A stretch of DNA of 64,000 bases from Silene conica (taxonomy: Eukaryota > Streptophyta > Magnoliopsida > Caryophyllales > Caryophyllaceae), in assembly GCA_029255685.2 (NCBI GenBank), contig CM055312.2, forward strand, positions 83,617,010-83,681,009, written 5' to 3'. A program made the position numbers and the translations under genes. Numbering within the stretch: position 1 is the first letter of the stretch; each line of letters opens with the position of its first letter. A model generated the notes under the pieces. That model had not been told where the DNA came from, made no database searches, and saw only the letters and a program-made list of their open reading frames with translations. This document shows, piece by piece, positions 59,028 to 64,000 of this stretch.

Positions 59028-60044
59028 GTTATAGGTGGAAAGTTTGTAGATGAGCAAATTTAGCGTTGTTGATTCATTGTATTTACTTTAAGGTAGGGTT
59101 TTCCTACTCAGATTTTGTTATGTTGATTTAATTGGTGCTCATGTATGATATGATTAAGATGATATGATTGAGTACAATGTTATGATATCGTGATTTGGGA
59201 CCATTGTCGGGAGATGGTTCCTACTTCATGTTCGTCCCTCGTGGCTCCCGTCACGAGGGGGACATTGCACATTAATGGTCTTGGTACGCTCGTTGCGATG
59301 AGCGGGGCTTAGACGGCTGCAGTCCCACTAGCGGTGAAGATTACCTGTTGTGATGGGTAATCTGACACGGCTACACATTGCGACGTGTAGTCGGTTACTA
59401 TGATTATTGGAGTTGGGAGTTGTAATAATGAATGTGTATGATGTTTGCCTTATGCTTTTGGTTGATATGCATACAATTGTTAACCCCGTGTTGTTGTGTG
59501 TTGTGCATTGTGATGATTCATTCGGGGACGGTGAGCAGATCTTTAATAGGTTTATGACGTGTGATGCTTTGGATGAGGCTGGGATCAAGTCATCACCTAG
59601 TTATTTACTTAGCTTTCGCATACAAATGAATTTTATATGTTTAGTCTTTAGTGCAAGCTTGAACCATTCGATAATTTCCAATTAAACGGGGAACAATTAA
59701 AGTAAGTTGGCTCATGTTAGTAGCTGATGTGGTGTTGTGCTGGGAATGTGGGACGAGTGACGCGGAAGTCATGGAGCATAGATATCACGAGTCTTTACCT
59801 TAGTAGTCAGACATTGTCATCTAATAAATTCAGTTGTAAATGTTTGGTAGTTGACAATTAGTTTTAACTTTTAAGGTTGCATTTCATTCAGTTTGAGACC
59901 ATTTATATATTGATATAACTTTTAATAAAGCACCTTTGAATTGTTTCAATTTGATTATTATTGCCTTAGGTTACCGAGATGGTAACAGTCTCATTTAGTT
60001 AAAAATATTTTACTAAAGGGTCCTACTTAAATGGGGGTGTTACA
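59028..60044 (-). repeat. Probable LTR start, minus orientation
   Basis: On the minus strand the sequence starts TGTAACACCCCCATTTAAG at 60044, a typical gypsy LTR opening. It continues leftwards without coding sequence, probably through the hAT insertion to the palindrome-rich stretch near 58000. The other end and target duplication were not found. Confidence 0.45.
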
Positions 60045-60613
60045 GGCATGGTGGTGGGGTGGCCGAGAAAGAGGACGCTGGAGGCCAGGAGTAGGAAGGT
60101 TAATCGGAAAGAGGGTAGACCGCTGCGTTGATAAGGAAGGGCTGTGTAATTGGTTTTAACTTTGAAGCGAGAGCTAAGTGAATAATGGGTCGCTTTTGTC
60201 ACTTTGGTTCGGTCTTTTAGGATCAGTCAGTTATGAATTGGGTGATTTTGGTTCAGGCCACCTTGGATCAAGTCAATAATGGGTCAATCAAAGTTCGGGT
60301 CAAGTCTAGGTGAGGTTGGGTTAATTTGGATTTTGGATCAGATTTAGATCACAGTTTCAGGCTACTTATAAGGTTTGGATCAGTTTTACCGGGAGAGTTC
60401 ATTTGGCCATCTGGATCAGCCCAAGTGTGCCAGATTAACACGTGTGCTATATCTTGTTAATCTTACCGCATTTTAGGTTATCAAGCGTTAGAAAAACCGT
60501 TAATGTTATTATAAAGCTAAAGAATAGTGAATTTTTGCTATAAACTGATTAACCATAACCGGTATAATACAATAAATTAATGGGGTGTCATGTACAAGTC
60601 TTTCCTTTGTATC
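60045..60613. other. Intergenic, 3' side of the protease gene
   Basis: No gene recognised. A GGATCA/GGGTCAA-rich stretch lies at 60215-60380. The protease 3' UTR is presumed to run leftward from 60613. Confidence 0.4.
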
Positions 60614-62537
60614 TTACATAAACAAGAAACTTCCCAACGTTACCATCATGGCAATACATACCGTCATCAGGTGTTGAGGATTCCTCGATGAAATACCGCC
60701 ACTCAGCTCTCCTGTGTTGACAAAAGTATTCAAATGTGGACCGGAATTCAAGGAAACGTTCACCGGTCGAGAACCTAACACAACAAATTAAGAGGTTTCT
60801 TGATGAGTATCTGTATCTCCATCCTAACTTAAACTTTACCATCAAACAATCTCGACTTTCATGATTATTTTCTAATATATAAAGAGAGAACTTCCAAAAA
60901 TTTCAAAACACATATTTGCATACTCTCATTTCTAAAGCTCAGCCAGAATGAACTTCTGGTCTAAAAGGCTAGAGATAGAGGCGGAAATCTACTTACAATC
61001 ATAGTTAACCCATCCAATTTGCTGTTTAGCCAAATCATATACCACGGCCTTGTCTTTCAATACAAGATCTGCAAAAAGAAAATGGTGAACATTCGTTAAG
61101 CGCATGAAATAGGAGTACTTTAAAGCATCAGCGTAATGAATACTGAACCGAAAGATAAGGATTGAGAGCATGCCAAAGGGTTTAGTTATCCTTATTATGC
61201 AGGGAACAAATTATGCGGTAATAAGAAGCATTTGCAGCATGAGAAAAGTACACACACAGCAAACTTCATATTAATGAGGGCTTACCTCCTAAAATCGTTA
61301 TTGCCTGCCCTTCAATTTTCTGAATCCCCATACACCAAACTGCATCTCCAGCCTGTCAACGAAATTTTTGATAAACCAAAGAAAGAAGCATATCACTTGT
61401 TGCTAATAGTTACTACAGAAAGCTGTTATAATTTCTGTTTTTGATGAAACCTACAGAACAGTGTTAAGGAATGCGTGAGTTCAGCCCTGGCTATTTCCAT
61501 GAATGCGAATATTGTTTTAAAATGGAGTGTTACACTACTAGGCAATTGTATTTTGGGTTGAGAGTCTGAGTAATTGAAAGATAGGAATTCAGTGTATCGT
61601 TCCAAGTCAGAAGTAATAGATGAAGTAAACTCACTATAGAGTTCTGCTCCAGTAGATAATCCTGGGGTCTTAATACCATGGACGCCCCGCCAGCAAAATT
61701 TAAGCTAACTTGAGGGAATACGTCATTAACACTATGCACAAAAACACACATTAGAAGCACAAAAAGAACGACAAATATTTTTCTGAACTGATTCAACATA
61801 TTCTAGTCTTTTCATTTGAAATGTACTGTGATGGAATAACAAAATCACAATTACTCACAAAACTAAGTCCATTCTAATGCGAAGTAGCAGTCATTTGGGC
61901 TATTCTTGTCATAACAAAACAGCCTCTATGGTCTCTGTACTAAAACAAGGGTATGACTGCATACATCTGACTCCCTTACCCCCATCATTCAGGGGAGCCC
62001 TTGATGCATTAGGGTAAAGTTGATGTGTTCAGCAAGTTCTAATATTAAAGAACTAGGAGGACAACCTGGATGCTATCAAGTAGCATGCGTTTCCCCTTGA
62101 GAGTAGAGGACGTACAGACTGAGAAACGGCTGCTGTAATCTACTGAAACAATAACAGAGAGAAGTTCAGAACCTGTTTCTTACACTTGGTAGCCAGAAAA
62201 AGAAAAAGACAGCCATTTTAACAGCTAAAAGCCTAAAAGTCGTTTAAAAGAAAAGATATAGCACTTGCTATGAAGCATCATGCGGGAAAAAAATTTATCT
62301 TTGTTACTGAGCTACTCAATCTGACAGCTTCTAGCAGTTTAACATGCTAAAGCACCAAACAGTATGAAACTTACCGCACTAACAAAGGGATCATAAGCTG
62401 CTTCGGCAAGATAAGTCAATGTTGTCCCAGAATCGATAATGGTACCAGTGGTGACTGAAGTAGTAAATACTGAAGCATCTATAGGAAGCTTTTGACTATT
62501 AATAGATATGCTTTGTAGATCCAAATTGTAGTGTGGC
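60614..62537 (-). CDS. A1-family aspartic protease, 3' part (5' exons beyond the window)
   Basis: Six minus-strand exons join in frame: 62375-62537, 62066-62139, 61635-61731, 61286-61352, 60997-61068, 60614-60774. All are GT-AG and phases close; about 211 residues. The first visible exon has the second catalytic motif [11 protein letters not shown]; the first (DTGS) must lie upstream. Later exons read [60 protein letters not shown], and [17 protein letters not shown]. The last exon starts [10 protein letters not shown] and ends in a hydrophobic tail ([15 protein letters not shown]), like GPI-anchored plant members (A36/A39 group). Reading through the donor at 60996 would stop after NYDCK, but the conserved downstream exon favours splicing. 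Confidence 0.88.
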
Positions 62538-62763
62538 CTGCAAGATATCACAGAAGAAAAGAATTGAATATCTTGTAGCACTTATGTTTGAATAAATTCT
62601 TACATTGGCCATCAATAATCATTATTACTAACACGATCATCATCACTATCACTAAAAGGTTGAGATTTGTTCACCTGTCCAGGAGGTAAAGACTACGTAT
62701 CAATCCGAGGACTATCACGGAGTACAAACTAGAATAAACTACACAGCCAGGGATTCTTACATA

Positions 62764-63021
62764 CTCCCTCCATTCTTTTTATATCACCCCATTTCTTTAT
62801 ACACGTTTGCCAACACTCATTTTGTTTCGATTATATCTTTAGCTACATACTACTAAAAATTATAAAATTTTGATATTCTTAATCCTCTTATCAAGACAAA
62901 TTAAAAAAGATCTCACATGAATATACTTCCGTGAACGGATTGAGAGAAAACTGACGTTGAATACTCGATTGTGAATAGTGTCCAAAAGGGGAATGGGGTG
63001 ATATAAAAAGAATGGAGGGAG
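62764..63021. mobile_element. Stowaway MITE in the protease intron
   Basis: Perfect 30-bp inverted ends beginning CTCCCTCCATTC, flanked by TA at 62762-62763 and 63022-63023. 258 bp, no coding. The identical ends suggest a fairly young copy. Confidence 0.95.
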
Positions 63022-63560
63022 TAACGCATATTACTTAAAAGGTATCACCAACTCAGCAAGTCCTCAATGTGAGACCAATCCAAATCATTATAAATTCTAG
63101 AGTTCTTGTTTAATTATTGGGTTAATGGCTTAGTCTCACAAGTCGGACCATCTCATAAGTTTTTAATTATGCACTAGCTCCTACAAAGGCTACAATTTCA
63201 GATAAGCATGGGATACCGTTTTAGGAGTCTGCAGACAAGATGCTGGTCTGGAGTGATAAGCATTTACAGAATACGTGTCATATTGATTTTTTTTGTATGA
63301 GTTAATTACTTGTATGGTAAATTGATAACTTATATCTATTATAACACAATTTTTCAAATCTTATACCTACGATAATTTTCGGTCAAAACTAATACCAAAA
63401 ATCCTATTTTTTTTCCAAACTTAATACCAAATTTCAAAAAAAATATATAAATTGATGGTTTTGCCCTTACTTAATCTAACCCATCACCACCATTTCCACA
63501 ACACTAGTCATAATCTCTCTCTCACGCATCACAATAAATCCACCACCCTGAAAGTCATTT

Positions 63561-63709
63561 AAAAGCTTCCTATCGATGCTTAAGTATTTACTACTTTAGT
63601 CACCACTGGTACCATTATTGATTCTGGGACAACATTGACTTATCTTGCCGAAGCAGCTTATGATCCCTTTGTAATTGCGGTAAGTTTCATTCTGTTTGGT
63701 GTTTTAGCA
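63561..63709 (+). pseudogene. Inverted partial copy of the protease exon and its splice donor
   Basis: 149 bp on the plus strand match the complement of 62345-62493 with about eight differences. The copy covers the exon part encoding [20 protein letters not shown] and about 34 bases of the following intron, including GTAAGTTTCAT. A TCA-to-TAA change breaks the frame upstream of the motif. Confidence 0.93.
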
Positions 63710-64000
63710 CGCCAGCGGGTCTCCCCGTGCCACCCCATCAAACACCCTCAATCTCGCCAAATACAAACCAAAATCCACAGCTCCCACCTACACCCCACCA
63801 CAAATGACGACTCCACCTGCACCTCATCCACCTATCATGTTCCCCCGTCAAAAACCCATTTATGTTAAAATCTGTATTACTCAGACTCAGGTGGCTGGAT
63901 ACGTATCCGCGTATTCGATACGCCAATCTCAGAATTGCATCCCTGAACACGGTCAATAGTGTATCTTGACCAATTTTATAGACACCGATACGATACGCCG
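63710..64000. other. Window end, no gene seen
   Basis: A C-rich stretch (63715-63850) then GATACG/CGTATC words (63895-64000). Probably still intron of the protease gene if its 5' exons lie to the right. Confidence 0.35.

Noticed and set aside
60989..61068. Protease ending at NYDCK by reading through the intron
   Set aside because: A GTAAGT donor at the same place joins in phase to a downstream exon (60614-60774) with the family's usual C-terminal tail, which is the better model.
1..64000. CRISPR arrays, operons or bacterial-type systems
   Set aside because: Gene structure is plant nuclear with introns; no spaced identical repeats of CRISPR type were seen.

Overview
This is a gene-containing, transposon-rich stretch of a eudicot plant nuclear genome. 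The evidence is five intron-split genes with plant-type splice sites and plant-specific families (HD2 histone deacetylase, plastid arogenate dehydratase), embedded in Ty3-gypsy, Ty1-copia, LINE, hAT, Stowaway and Helitron debris. The recurrent TACGGAGTAT/ATACTCCGTA word and the repeat types would fit Caryophyllales, but the species cannot be proven from the sequence.

Layout. 1-10690: intergenic, with a complete but dead Ty3-gypsy element (1694-7337, exact target duplication CTTTG), an 18S rRNA-derived fragment (about 7686-7998) and a hAT-type MITE (9043-9663). 10691-18130 (+): a 12-exon gene for an ELL-like RNA polymerase II elongation factor. 18131-30008: repeats, including a 5S-rRNA-derived element and an 8.2-kb copia element (21783-30003, target duplication ATAAA). 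The copia element contains a putative solo LTR and a 5'-truncated LINE. 31039-39038 (+): a 10-exon nucleobase-ascorbate transporter of the NAT11/NAT12 type. 39039-41809: a TRIM-like element on the minus strand and a 5'-truncated copia tail. 41810-44410 (+): a two-exon arogenate dehydratase. 48093-51258 (+): an HD2-type histone deacetylase gene whose exon 2/3 junction contains an in-frame TAG. 51259-60613: MITEs, tandem repeats, a Helitron 3' end and LTR remnants. 60614-62537 (-): the six 3' exons of an A1 aspartic protease whose 5' part lies beyond the window; its upstream intron carries an inverted copy of part of its own exon.

The genes do not form a pathway. They are ordinary dispersed plant genes for transcription elongation, membrane transport, phenylalanine synthesis, chromatin modification and proteolysis. 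The most unusual signals are the self-complementary exon copy in the protease transcription unit, the nonsense codon at the HD2 splice junction, the 5S-derived repeat with a partly preserved Pol III internal promoter, and a set of hAT MITEs with shared tips but different GC-rich subterminal repeats.
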